Below, in pieces: positions 50,401 through 60,569 of a DNA stretch of 64,000 bases. A program made the position numbers and the translations under genes. Under the pieces are notes generated by a model. That model ran no database searches and had not been told where the DNA came from. It was given only the letters and a program-made list of their open reading frames with translations. The stretch comes from Prunella strophiata. Its lineage: Eukaryota > Chordata > Aves > Passeriformes > Prunellidae. The stretch's first letter is position 1. The number at the start of each line of letters is the position of its first letter. The DNA is taken from contig JAZBQD010000001.1 of the NCBI GenBank assembly GCA_036583965.1, positions 22,367,569 through 22,431,568 of the forward strand. The letters run 5' to 3'.

Positions 50401-50499
50401 TCCTTGGCTCCTCCCTGTTTCCAAGATCTCTTCTCAGCGCTTAAGATTTCAAACTTGATCATGTTTGCATTTCCAGAATTTTCATCATGGGCTCAAAAC
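44405..50499. other. Long non-coding stretch
   Basis: AT-rich unique-looking sequence with an A21 run at 46150-46170. Open frames of 109 and 122 codons at 48538-49110 overlap on opposite strands and have no domains. No element recognised. Confidence 0.5.
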
Positions 50500-50587
50500 A
50501 ACAACAAAACAAAACAAGAAAACAACACCAAAAAACACAAACAAACAAAAAAAAACCTCAACAAAACTAAACTAAACTAAACTAAAA
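50500..50587. repeat. A/C-rich tract with (AACTA)n
   Basis: AAC/AAAC units followed by four tandem aacta units (about 50564-50586). Confidence 0.9.
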
Positions 50588-51040
50588 GTTATTCCCTTCA
50601 CTGAGCACTGGAGACAACTAGATTTTTTTTCCCTAAATCTCAATCTTTATCTAAGCCAGGGGAAAAGTAAGGGGGCCTGAGAAAGACGTTGTACAGCCAA
50701 AAGTAGGGATAGGAGGATTAGCAAAGATGTTGGCATCCTTGCTAGTTTCTCACAGGTGCTGAAAAAAAGTGTTTTATCTCCTAATGGTCTTCCCAATACC
50801 TGGCTTCTTGTGCGGGGACTGTCCTTATCCAGATTGATTTTATAAGCTGGCAGAGTGTTGTCAGCAGTATCTGCACCCAGACTGAATCCTAAAGATCCTG
50901 ATCTCCACCACAGCTATTAACAGTCCAGTATCGAGCATTGGAAAGTCTGGCTGCGTTTCCAGGTCACAATTTCTGCACTGCGCTGCAAGGAAATTTCAGC
51001 TGAATCCTTAAAGGACTCTGCAGCAGCACAGCACTTGGCA
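50588..51040. other. Non-coding flank
   Basis: Nothing recognised. The 5' edge of the CR1 described below may lie within this stretch. Confidence 0.45.
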
Positions 51041-51240
51041 AGCACATGGAGAGGATTCTTTCTGCTGGAGTAGGTGCTCAGGTGCTTCCCTTGCTCTCGC
51101 TAGCTGTTCAGGCGCAGGGCGGGGCTGCCTCCGGCCGTCAGAGGTGCGGTTCAAAGAAGGTTCTAGGGAGCGGCGACCCGGAGCGGGCAAACAGGAGCAT
51201 GGCACTGCCGTTTGTGCAGGCAGGGTTGCAGACATCCTCC
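51041..51240 (+). promoter_or_regulatory. CpG-rich patch (possible CR1 promoter region or small CpG island)
   Basis: Eleven CpG dinucleotides fall between about 51098 and 51210, while flanking DNA has almost none. It lies about 800 bases before ORF1, or about 200 bases once the LTR insertion is removed, where a CR1 5' UTR promoter would be. Alternatives are a host promoter or first exon. A 75-codon minus frame and a 65-codon plus frame cross it, neither recognisable. Confidence 0.4.
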
Positions 51241-51357
51241 TGATAGTGGTGCTTTTATTTTATTTAGCTTGATTTTGGTTAGAGGTTTCTTTCTTTCTAT
51301 TTTTTCTTTTTTTTTTTTCTTTTTTTTTACAATGGTCTCTTAATGATCAACAGCTAT

Positions 51358-51972
51358 TGTCAGAACCCAGGACATCCCTCTGGTTGCCCTGGATGGCTCG
51401 AGCCCCTAGCAGGGGGCTCAGAGACCTTGGCACAGAGCCCAAGACCCCTGTGCCTTTGATTTTGAGCCAAGGAAAAAATTACCAACCTTATATGAAGAGT
51501 TGCAAGCCACAAAAATTAAGTAGAGTAAGGGTTAGTTTATCACAGGGTGAAAATGTAGAATTTTAGGGTTTTTTAGAGTGAGGGTTCAGGGGTCAAGGAA
51601 TTTGGGCGTGTTCTGTCCTTTCTTCTTCTTCACAGCCTCCATCCTCTGGGTGATGGTGGCACTTTTAGATTGGTTTAGAGTAGAGCTGGACTGTGTAACA
51701 TAGGTGATAGGTATTGGAAAGTAACTGTAAATAATGTACAGGTAGTGTTTAGCATAAAAAGACAACACCACCCCAGAGGTGGCAGTGTGCCTCAGACTGA
51801 CCTGCTGAACAGACCTCCGCTGGTCAGGGAGAAAATTTGTTAGATAAGAAATAATAAACAACCTTGGAGACTGCACAAGAAGACTCCTGACTCCTCCTTC
51901 GGTTCTCAGGCTGGGACACAGAGACTTTCCAACTGATCCAGGTCATCTCGAGCTCCTGAGAGACCTCCAACA
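51358..51972 (+). mobile_element. Solo LTR (615 bp) with 6-bp target-site duplication
   Basis: The segment starts TGTCAGAACC and ends ACCTCCAACA, giving TG...CA ends. The six bases before it (51352-51357) and after it (51973-51978) are both agctat. Inside lie a TATA-type box (cataaaaa, 51753-51760) and, about 95 bases on, AATAAA (51853-51858), followed by about 115 bases of R/U5. This is a complete LTR layout without internal retroviral genes, so it is a solo LTR left by recombination between two LTRs. A 6-bp duplication is typical of alpha/betaretrovirus-like (ERVK) integration. The sequence start matches a passerine LTR type I know. An alternative right edge near 51936 is possible, but would lose the matching duplication. 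Confidence 0.72.
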
Positions 51973-53045
51973 AGCTATAGCTGGTAAAAGGGTGGAAACA
52001 GAGCCCTCCAAGGAAGACATGCCTGTCCAGACCCCTTCCTGCAAGGAGTGTTTGAGCCTCTCAGTAGTACCAGGGGACGGTGCAAAAGATGCCTGTGTGT
52101 GGTGAGAACAGGTGAATGATCTCCTCTGTCTGGTGGCTGAACTTAAGGAGGAAGGAAAAAGACTAAGGAGTATTAGAGAAAGGGAAAGGGAAATAGGTGG
52201 AGTTTCACCCTTCCAGCCCTGATAGAAGCCCCCAGGTGTCAGAGGACTCCCATGCCTCCCACCATCGGGCTGAAGGAGGAGATCTAGTTGATGAAGGGGA
52301 GTGGAAATGGGCCCCTCCTTGGGGAGGTAATAAAAATTCCTCCTGACCCCCATCACCCACCCAGGTGCCACTCCAGAATAGATGCGAGCCCCTGGATCTG
52401 GAGGGTCAGCCAGATGACACAGAAGAAAATTATCTGCCCAGTGAGGCTCCCAATTACGCTTCATCTGTCACACAGATCACCACTTCCAGCATTAAAAAGG
52501 AAAGAAGGGTGGTCATAATGGATGACTCCCTTCTGAGGGGAACAGAGGGCCCCAGATGTCAACCAGACCCATCCCACAGGGAGGTCTGCTGCTTCCCTGG
52601 GGCCCAGCATGTCACCAGGAGACTCCCTGGGCTGATTCAGCCCTCTGATTATCACCCACTGCTGATACTCCAGGCTGGCAGTGATGAGACTGAAAAGAGC
52701 ACCAAGGCAATTAAAAGGCACTTCAGGGCTTTGGGTCAAGGAACACACAGGTGCTCTGCTCAGCCCCTTCAATGACAAATGATGAAAGGAACAGGAGAGC
52801 CCACATTATGAACAAATGACTTAAAGGCTGGTGTGATTGGCAGAATTTTAAGTAATTTGATCATGGGACACTTTCATGGCACCAGGCCTGCTGGACCCAG
52901 ATGGGTTCCATCTCTCTGTGAAGGGCAAAAGAATTCTAGCCCATGAATTGGCATGAATCATTGAGAGGGCTTTAAACTAGATTTGAAGGGGGTAGCGGAT
53001 GCAACTAGACTCTCCAGAAACAAGCCCAAGGGTGATAAGCCAAAG
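51973..53045 (+). pseudogene. CR1 ORF1 (esterase-like protein), degraded
   Basis: An ATG at 52019 begins codons similar to the start of CR1 ORF1, including VNDLLCLVAELKEE near 52111-52155, which is coiled-coil-like. A stop (tgg to tga change) lies just before it, and a frameshift follows. The second half reads in another frame (ORF 52365-52775) and contains DDSLLRGTEGPRCQPDPSHRE and a DYHPLLILQAGSDE block. These correspond to the esterase/SGNH-like region of CR1 ORF1, where the usual G of the GDS block is D here. The last part near 52870-52980 (LDPDGFHLSVKGKRILA) is in a further frame, ending near a taa/tag cluster at 52973-52980. Known role: RNA-binding/esterase-like partner for retrotransposition. 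This copy is inactive. Confidence 0.85.
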
Positions 53046-53109
53046 TGAGGGGTGAAATCAGCAGCTCAGACTGTCCCTATGTGCCAAAAGATGAGTCAAC
53101 AAGGAAAAT
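53046..53109 (+). other. Deletion junction: ORF2 endonuclease missing
   Basis: ORF1 sequence ends near 52980-53045, and by 53110 the sequence matches the linker that normally precedes the reverse transcriptase. The apurinic-type endonuclease domain (about 0.7 kb, with NAQS, ITETW, GDFN and SDH-type blocks) is not present in any frame between them. The deletion may have arisen during reverse transcription or later. Confidence 0.6.
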
Positions 53110-55203
53110 GACCAGCCTGGATGGACAAGGAGGTTTTGAAGGAACTAAGGAAAAAAAAAGAGGGTGTGTCACCTTTGGAAAGAGGGTCAGGTATCTCAGG
53201 AAGTGTTTAGAGGAGGTTGCTAGGGCATGTAGAAAAAAAAAATTTGAGAGGCAAAAGCCCAGTTAGAATTCAAACTGGCAACTTCTGTGAAGGAAAAAAA
53301 ATATTTTTATAAATACCTAATGCCAAAAGGAAGGTAAAGGACAACCTCCATCCTCTATTAGATGTGGGAGAGAATTTAGTAACTAAAAATGAGGAAAAAG
53401 CAGAGGTACTGAACACCTTCTTTGACTCAGCTTTCAACTGAAAGACAGGTTGTTCTCAGGACAAGTGTCCTCCTGGGATGGTAGATGGTGTCAGGGAGCA
53501 GAATGGGTCCCCTGTCATCCAAAAGGAAGCAGTCATAGAACTGCTGAGCTGCCTGGATGTTCATAAATCCACAGGCCCAGATGGGATCCATCCCAGGGTG
53601 ATGAGGGAGCTGGCAGATGAGCTTGGGAAGCTACTCTCCATCATTTACCAACAGTCCTGGCTCACTGATGAGGTTCCAGATGGCTGGAAGCTGCCCAGTG
53701 TGACACCCATTCACAAACAGGGTGAGAAGGAAGATCTGAGAAACTACAGGCCAGTCAGCCTGACCTCAGTACTTGGCAAGGTCATGGAGCAGATCATTTT
53801 GAGTGCCATCACACAGCACTTACAGGATGGCCAGGGTATCAGACCTAGCCAGCATGGGTTTAGGAGGGATAGGTTGTGTTTGACCAACCTGATCTCCTTT
53901 TATGACCAAGTGACCCGCCTGGTGGATGCAGGAAAGGCTGTGGATGTTGTGTACCTGCACTCCAGCAAGGCCTTTGGCACTGTCTCCCACAGCACAGTCC
54001 GGGAAAAGCTGCAGCCCACGGCTGGGACAGGAGCACTCTGTGCTGGGCTCAGACCTGGCTGGGACAGAAGCTCTCTGTGCTGGGCTCAGACCTGGCTGGG
54101 ACAGGAGCACTCTGAGCTGGGACAGGAGCACTCTGAGCTGGGACAGGAGCACTCTGAGCTGGGACAGGAGCACTCTGGGCTGGGACAGGAGCACTCTGGG
54201 CTGGGACAGGAGCACTCTGGGCTGGGCTCAGCCCTGGCTGCACGGCCGGCCCAGAGAGTGCTGGTGAGTGCTGCTGCATCCAGCTGGGGCCAGGCACCAG
54301 CGGTGTCCTTCAGGGCTCTGTGCTGGGGCCTGTTCTCTTGAGTATCTTCACTGATGATCTGGATGAGGGGATTGAGTCTTTCCTTAGCAAATTTGCAGAT
54401 GACACCAAGCTGGGATCACGTGTTGATCTGTTGCAAGGTAGGAGGGCTCTGCAGAGAGGCCTGGACAGGCTGGATAGATGGGCTGAGTCCAACAACATGA
54501 AGTTTAACAAGTCCAAGTGCCAAGTCATGCATTTTGGCCACAATGACCCCCTGCAGTGCTACAGGCTGGGGGTGCTATGGCTGGACAGTGCCCAGGCAGA
54601 AAAGGACCTGGGGGTACTGGTCCACAGCCGGCTGAACACGAGCCAGCAGTGTGCCCTGGTGGCCAAGAAAGCCAAGGGCATCCTGGCCTGGATCAGGAAT
54701 GGTGTGGCCAGCAGGAGCAGGGAGGTCATTCTGCCCTTGAACTGGGCACTGGTGAAGGCACACCTCGAGTGCTGTGTCCAGTTCTGACCCCTCTGGGGGT
54801 TCTGACAGTTTGGGAAGGACATTGAGGGGCTGGAGCACATCCAGAGGGGGCAATGAGGCTGGAGAGGGGCTGGGAACACAAACTCTGTGAGGAACCACTG
54901 AGGGAGCTGGGGGTGCTCAGCCTGGAGAAAAGGAGACTCAGGGGTGACCTTATCACTCTCTACAGCTCCTGAAAGGTGGCTGTGGCCAGGTGGGGTTGGT
55001 CTCTTTCTCCAGGCAGCACTGACAGAACCAGAGGGCACAGTCTTAAGCTGTGCCAGGGGACATTTAGGTTAGATATAAGAAAGAAATTCTTCACTGAAAG
55101 AGTGACTGGCCACTGGAATGGTCTGCCCAGGGAGGTGGTGGAGTCACTGTCCCTGGAAATGTTTAAAAAAAGATTGGATGAGGCACTCAGTGCCATGGTT
55201 TAG
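53110..55203 (+). pseudogene. CR1 ORF2 reverse transcriptase and C-terminal region, degraded
   Basis: Landmarks in order are a lysine/arginine-rich linker (about 53110-53330), STGPDGIHPRVMRELADELG at 53568-53627, NYRPVSLTSV at 53742-53771, QHGFRRDR near 53850, and a D...SKAFGTVSH block near 53945-53995. After the minisatellite come [13 protein letters not shown] from 54299, the catalytic FADDTKL at 54392-54412, [12 protein letters not shown] near 54600, and the C-terminal tail [13 protein letters not shown]...[12 protein letters not shown] ending at 55203. The first part (ORF 53478-54341) is in a different frame from the FADD part (54320-54787), and the tail is in a third frame, so at least two frameshifts exist. 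The A-to-G change giving KAFG instead of KAFD removes a catalytic aspartate. The enzyme copies CR1 RNA into DNA; this copy cannot. Confidence 0.93.
54095..54220 (+). repeat. 21-bp minisatellite inside CR1 ORF2 (6 copies)
   Basis: Six tandem copies of the unit gctgggacaggagcactctg plus a or g, with only the last base varying (a in copies 1-3, g in 4-6). Diverged copies with an inserted gctgggctcagacctg part fill 54019-54094. The 21-base length equals seven codons, giving (GQEHSEL)/(GQEHSGL) repeats in the reading frame of the first RT half. It occupies the place where the RT segment between the KAFD and SGVPQG blocks should be. Confidence 0.95.
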
Positions 55204-55272
55204 TTGATGAGGAGGTCATAGGCTGGACTCGATTTTAGAGGTCTTTTCCAACCTAGGTAAGTCTGTGAATTT

Positions 55273-56512
55273 GAACATCAATTACCAACACTGGATAAAC
55301 AAATTCCTCGTTTTTCCTCCCCTCCACAGCTGGACCTGGGGGTTTTACTAACCCCTCACACCAGAAAGCTCATTTCATCCTTTAACCTTCATCTCTTCTT
55401 TTCCTTTGCACAAAATTGCAGGAACCTATTTTCAGGTTTGCTAAACCCAAGGATGTTTTGGCTGCCAAGCTGCATCAAGAGGAAAGAAAGAAAGTGCTTT
55501 CATTTGGTCTTATCACAGAACTGATAATAACATCATTGTACATGCAAAGAACTCCAGGCTTGTTTATCTGCAACAACAGAATGACACATGCAAATATACA
55601 TATGAAAGGCCCACATATCTCAAGCTCTGATAGTTCAGTCAAGAATATTATATCCCCAAAATGCAAACAGAATTATTTATTCACATCAACTGTACTAATG
55701 CCTCTTGGTAATTTTCTGTTTTCCTGTAACAAGCCTTGCCAGGTTCACTCTTTGGTTTTTGGGGAAATAATCTGAGAAGGAAAGACTTGCTTTCTAAATA
55801 ATTTTCAGCCTTGATAATGAAAAGCCTCATACCACCTAAAATTATTTACTATTTGTTGTGTTCTGAATCTTCTACACAATTAAATTTTAAATATAATTCA
55901 AACCCTAAAATATTTTATTATGATATCCACTGCCAAAATAAAAGTTAGAACTAACTTGTCTGGTATCCAAATCATGGCTCAAAAGAATGGTTCCCTGTAT
56001 GAAATCTAAGAAATGCACTGTCTTTTAACCAAAGGTTTGGTTTGCTTTGTTTTCAAGTTCCTTATTTCATCCACATTTCCTGCCCTGCCCATTTTTATTT
56101 CCATTTGGTAATACCTTCCCCTCATAGTAAGTTATGTGTGTGCTACCAACCCCAAGCTTTTAGAGCATTCTGGTAACAGAGTATAATTTAGAACTTTACC
56201 CTATAGCAGATCAGGACATTGTTCACATGCCAGGATAAATAACAACCTGTATACTGTTGAGAACTCAATTGCATCTGAATTTCTCATGTGGATATTTCAC
56301 ATCTCCATTTATGTCTCATTACCTTTTCTGTTGTGAGCCCTTGCACCAGCCATCCTGGGGATAGACTCGGATAAAATTCACTCAGGTAATGAGGAGATCC
56401 TTGGAGCAGTGGGGCTATCTTAAAATAATCATTACAGAAAAGTACATTTGCAATTTTAAGTGGCATGGAAATAAAACTTATAACCCAAACTTTAATCTTT
56501 TGCTGACCAATA
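55273..56512. other. Non-coding flank
   Basis: AT-rich unique-looking sequence. The 119-codon frame at 55416-55775 has no recognisable domain. Nothing else seen. Confidence 0.5.
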
Positions 56513-57400
56513 TTACGCTGCCCCAAACTCCACCATTAGTGCTTCCCAAGGATACCACCAGACCCTAATGGGGGCCAATGTTCTGTGCTGGGGCCATGGC
56601 CCTACATGCTCCCTGCTCTTCCCAGCAGGACAACCCCAGCCCCACAGCATCCTCCTTTTTGGGGACACATAAGGGGCAGGAGTGTCCCAGAACAGACAAG
56701 ACCAACACTGGGAAAATAAGCCCTGCCCCAGAGTATGGAGAGCACCCTCCCTGCCCCATGCTGAAAACACAAAGAGGAGATGATTCATTCCATCAGACTG
56801 AAGTTGCCTCAGGAGGGCCACAGGTGCCTCCGCAGCTTCAGTACGTGTGTGGTCTGTGCCCTGTGCATTTCTGAGACACCCACGTAAGGCTGGAATTCGT
56901 GACACAGGCACCCCAGGACACCCACACTCCCTGGAATAACACCAGACTTCACCCATCATCACTCCCTCAAGGTGTGATTCATCCATGTGGGAGGACTGCT
57001 CACCCCTGCCAGGAGAGATGACAAGTTCCTGAACAAGTTTCTCAACAACTCGGTGCCTGTGGCAGGAGCCCTGGTCCTCCCTGGGAGCAGAGGAGGCACT
57101 GTAGCCTTCACCAGGGGTTGGGAATGATGAGCAGCATGCCTGGCAGTTTCTCTCCAAGTGAGAGAGCCCAGCTGATGGTGATCCCAGCTGGACACAGGAG
57201 TGCATTAAATGAGAGGAGCCTCCCTCTGGGCAAGGGCAATGGCCTGGCTCCTCTGGCACCTCCAGAGAGGGACAAAGCCCCTCTCCAGCCAGGCTGCATA
57301 AATCACTGCCTGGGTGTGCCTGACCCTTTTCTCTATCTCTACAGGAAGCCAATAAAACAACCTTGGAACCAGAGGCCTGACTTTTAGTTAGCTACTGTGA
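56513..57400 (+). mobile_element. GC-richer block ending in an LTR-like or terminal-exon-like 3' end
   Basis: The block is clearly GC-richer than its flanks. Near its right end lie 'gctgcataaatcactgcctgg' (weak TATA-like), then 'cccttttctctatctctacag' (polypyrimidine plus AG) and AATAAA at 57351-57356. That series fits the R/U5 of an ERVL-type LTR, or the last short exon of a non-coding transcript. A 279-codon minus frame (57352-56513) spans it, the second longest frame in the window, but it has no known domain, is rich in G, S, P and C, and most likely reflects GC content. No TG...CA ends with a target duplication were found. Confidence 0.3.
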
Positions 57401-60181
57401 GGTGAGCCAAATCTGGGACAGACTGTCCAAATGGAAAGCAATTCATTATTCATGCACCAAGAAGGTGATGCCAGGGTTGCAAAGCGTGAAGTTTACATAG
57501 CACAGAGCTGGACTGCTTCCAGGATAGTATTTTATCTCATTTTGCTCTGGCTCCCAGTGTTATTCTTCTGCCTTTCACCCACATCCTTCCTAGTAGAAGC
57601 ATTTAATTGAATGATTGGCAGAGTATGGCTCCACAGGACATGATGAGAAGGTATCAGCTTTGCTGCCAAAAAGGATGCCCCCTCCTTCCCAGTCTCTCCT
57701 CCTGCCTGCTTGCTGCTGCCTTCTGTTGGCTCTAGCTCAGAGCAAAGCTCTGCCTGGATGCACTAACATGATGGAAAACAGCAATCAGGCAAAAGAGGAA
57801 AAAACACCCACAAATAACTTTCTGGTATGTCATTGAACTGGCTCATGGCAGGGTGAAGGAGGCCTAGGACCAGTGCCATGCAGGGGACAATAGCCAGGGG
57901 AAGAGGGAGGCACAGGGCAGGACATAGCTCCTCTCTCTCCCTGGGAAGGAGCCCTCAGGTGAGCTCTGCTGCCTTTGCTGTCACCAGCCCAAACTGCACA
58001 ACCAGCCAGCTCCTAATTAGTAGCCTGGCTGATCACTGTGTAGTTAATAGGTCTGGAGGGAAGAAGGCCAAGAGCAGCAATGTCCTGGCTGTACCAGGCC
58101 AGGAGTCTGTCACTGGGGAAGTCAAGGCTCACAGCTCTCCTCCTGCCATGCAAACAAGCTCCCAAAAAATCCCCAGCCAGCGCTCACCATCAATCCTCTC
58201 ACAACTCCTTCTGCACAGGAATGTGTCATTAAACTCTCAGACAACAGGGATTCAAGCCTTGGCTCAAGGTGACCTGCGAAATTTTAAGGGGTCAGAGACG
58301 GAGTTCAGCTCCTTTGGGTACTAGAGCAGCAGCTTAGTGAAAAACATATCTTTTCCCTTCAGAGGGCTGTTGTGAACAGCTCTGTGTTCATGTTTCTTTC
58401 AGTGTAGGATTGGGCTTTCTTCAGGAAACATGAATACATATGGGACTAATCTGACACAACCCAAATTTTTTCTGTAGATTTCTCATGTAATTCTTTTCCT
58501 TTCCTTAACTTTCTATTCTTTCCTCCTCTGCAATGTTTGTGAACACTTTTTTTTTTCCTCACTCAATTAATGATCCCTTTTACTTTTTGTGTTCTTTTTT
58601 ATTTCTCCCTGCTGAGTATGAGGAGGTTTGTAGCTATATGCTACAACATTATTTGTTAATGGCAAGCTATCCCTCACCAATTACTTTGCTGGGATTTTAC
58701 TACCGTGTCATTATTTTATCTCCAACAATCTGCTGCAGTTTTTGGCTGGAAAAAGAAACAAAACTATAGCTATGCCCTGGAACTTCAACTACAGAAATGC
58801 AGAGCTATTTCCAACCACCACATTGTCATTTCTTCCCACAGCGTTTTACCTCCAGTCACCACTCGAGGACATCACGGGGAGAGCATTAGCAGGCAAATTT
58901 CAGCCCTGGAGACTGAGATACGCTATTTTAGGTTGCATTATTTTGAGTAATGCTTGCCAAGGGCACTGAAGAGCATGTCAACTTAATTATGAAAGACAGG
59001 TCATTGATATAACTCGTAACAAATAAATCAGTGAAGAGAGCACGGCATTCAGAAGAGCAGTATTTATCACTGCACAAAAACATGCCATTATTTAGTACAA
59101 TGACAACATGAATTTTGGAAGGCCACTGAGAACATCCCATCCTGGCATTTCTATCACTCACTGTCTCAATCATTCCCTCCTGCTATTCCCCCTTCTTTCT
59201 CGTGCAAGGGTACCCAGTTTTGCACCACATAACATCCTGAGCACCAGCATCCATTCTGCAGAGCAGTCTTTTGGGATGCACTGACCTGTGTGTTTATCCT
59301 TGTCACTTCTGAAGGTTCAAACACAGGAAGAAACTTTACCACAGCAAAATTTTGGGATTATATTCCTGAAGTCCCATCTCTTGCCCTGTGTTTTACTGTT
59401 AGGACAGCAACCCATTTGCTGAGTGGCCTGAGGCTAAATCCACTTCCAAAGCCTACTTCTGGGTCCAAGAAACCATCTAATCCCTCAGCTGTATTCTCCT
59501 GTCTCTCCTTACACCCATTTCCCCCTCTAGCACCTCCATCCCACTGCAGATGCCTTCATCAAATCCCCACTTAGAGATCAACAATAACAAGAAGCATAAA
59601 AATGTAACCTTCAACAGAAATCTCCTAGAAAGATGTTAAATATAGTGAATGTCCCTCAGTGAAAGCAAAAGATGAAAACAATGAAAATTTTCTGCTTTCA
59701 GCACTCTAATTGTACAGAGCAGCCAGCCTTCAGTGTGCTTCAGTGCTGAAACTGTCCTTCCCTGCTCACTGAACTGCTGGGGGTTGCTGGCTCCATCAGT
59801 AAAATTGCCTTAATATCACTTCCACTGAAGTCCCCTGCCCCAAACACAGCTGAGCTGCTCCTTCAAATTCTTCTGGCAATTAGGGTGTAAACACTTCATT
59901 CAAGGGAGGAATTCCCTTTGAATTTATATAGTCAATGACAATTTCCATCTTCAAAAGAGGAAAACACAGGAGGTTTATGGGTTTGTTTTTTTTTTTCACA
60001 CATAGAGGGAAGGGACAGAAAAGAAGCCCCAGCTGTCTCCTGCAAGGACTCCAAGTCCTAGATTGCTGGTCTGTTTTTCACATATTAAATACACTACCTG
60101 TTCCCATGTGAACTAGTTTGAAAGCAAACCAGTGAGACATTCCAAGTCAGAACTACAACTTAATAGGAAAATTAAAATAGG
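57401..60181. other. Non-coding stretch
   Basis: Unique-looking sequence, AT-rich after 58330. The 148-codon frame at 57878-58324 has no domain and a composition expected of non-coding DNA. No element recognised. Confidence 0.5.
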
Positions 60182-60569
60182 TGCAGGAAACACTGGCTTA
60201 AAGTGATAGAGTTAGGATACAACCTGACACCCTGTTGGTCAGGGTGGTGGTAGCAGTGCCATTAAATGGTGGCTGCAATCCTGTTGAAGTGATAGATGTG
60301 GTTCTGTTGAACGGGGATCCTGTAGAAGGGTCTGGTCTCCTCTGCAGGTCTAGTGGTGGTTACTGAGCTCTTTTCCTCTAGGAATCCATTAGGTAAGGCT
60401 GCCCACAGTGTTCCAAACATCAGATTCTATCCAAATAGGAATGCCTGGCTCCTCCCCCTGGGTGCAGCATCTCACAATGGGATGATGTAATTTATGACTC
60501 ACACAGTGAGATCCATGGCCCATTAACAGAAGATATCTTCCCAAAGGGAGTTACCAGGGATGTGTCATG
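60182..60569 (-). mobile_element. LTR-like repeat, minus strand
   Basis: The plus strand carries 'aacctgacaccctgttggtcagggtggtggtagcagtgcc', 'ggtggctgcaatcctgttgaag', 'tctggtctcctctgcagg' and 'agatatcttcccaaagggagttacc'. This series resembles, in the same order, the reverse complement of a multi-copy passerine ERV LTR I know. Read on the minus strand it would start TGACACATCC (60569) and end near 60182. No target duplication was found and no internal retroviral gene adjoins it, so a solo LTR is the most likely state. Confidence 0.4.

Larger units (their letters stand above)
51041..55272 (+). mobile_element. Near-full-length CR1 LINE with internal deletion, nested LTR and minisatellite
   Basis: The order is a CpG-rich 5' region (51041-51240), a T-rich segment, a nested LTR (51358-51972), ORF1 (from 52019), a short ORF2 lacking its endonuclease (from about 53110), and the ORF2 tail ending at 55203. 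A short 3' UTR finishes with 'ggactcgattttagaggtcttttccaacctagg' and a degenerate terminal repeat (tctgtgaa) near 55272. CR1 elements are usually cut to a few hundred bases; more than 3.5 kb of CR1-derived sequence is unusual. The left edge is uncertain: I infer that the CpG-rich block belongs to CR1, because CR1 5' UTRs are GC-rich and carry the promoter, and because the LTR target site joins the two sides. That inference may be wrong. Confidence 0.75.

Noticed and set aside
44210..54240. Shared string ggagcactctgtg between the 44.2-kb array and the 54-kb minisatellite
   Set aside because: A 13-base match between two places in 64 kb is expected many times by chance; the flanking units are unrelated.
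53820..54297. Minus-strand frames of 131 and 82 codons with a repeated heptad
   Set aside because: They are the reverse reading of the 21-bp minisatellite inside CR1 ORF2.
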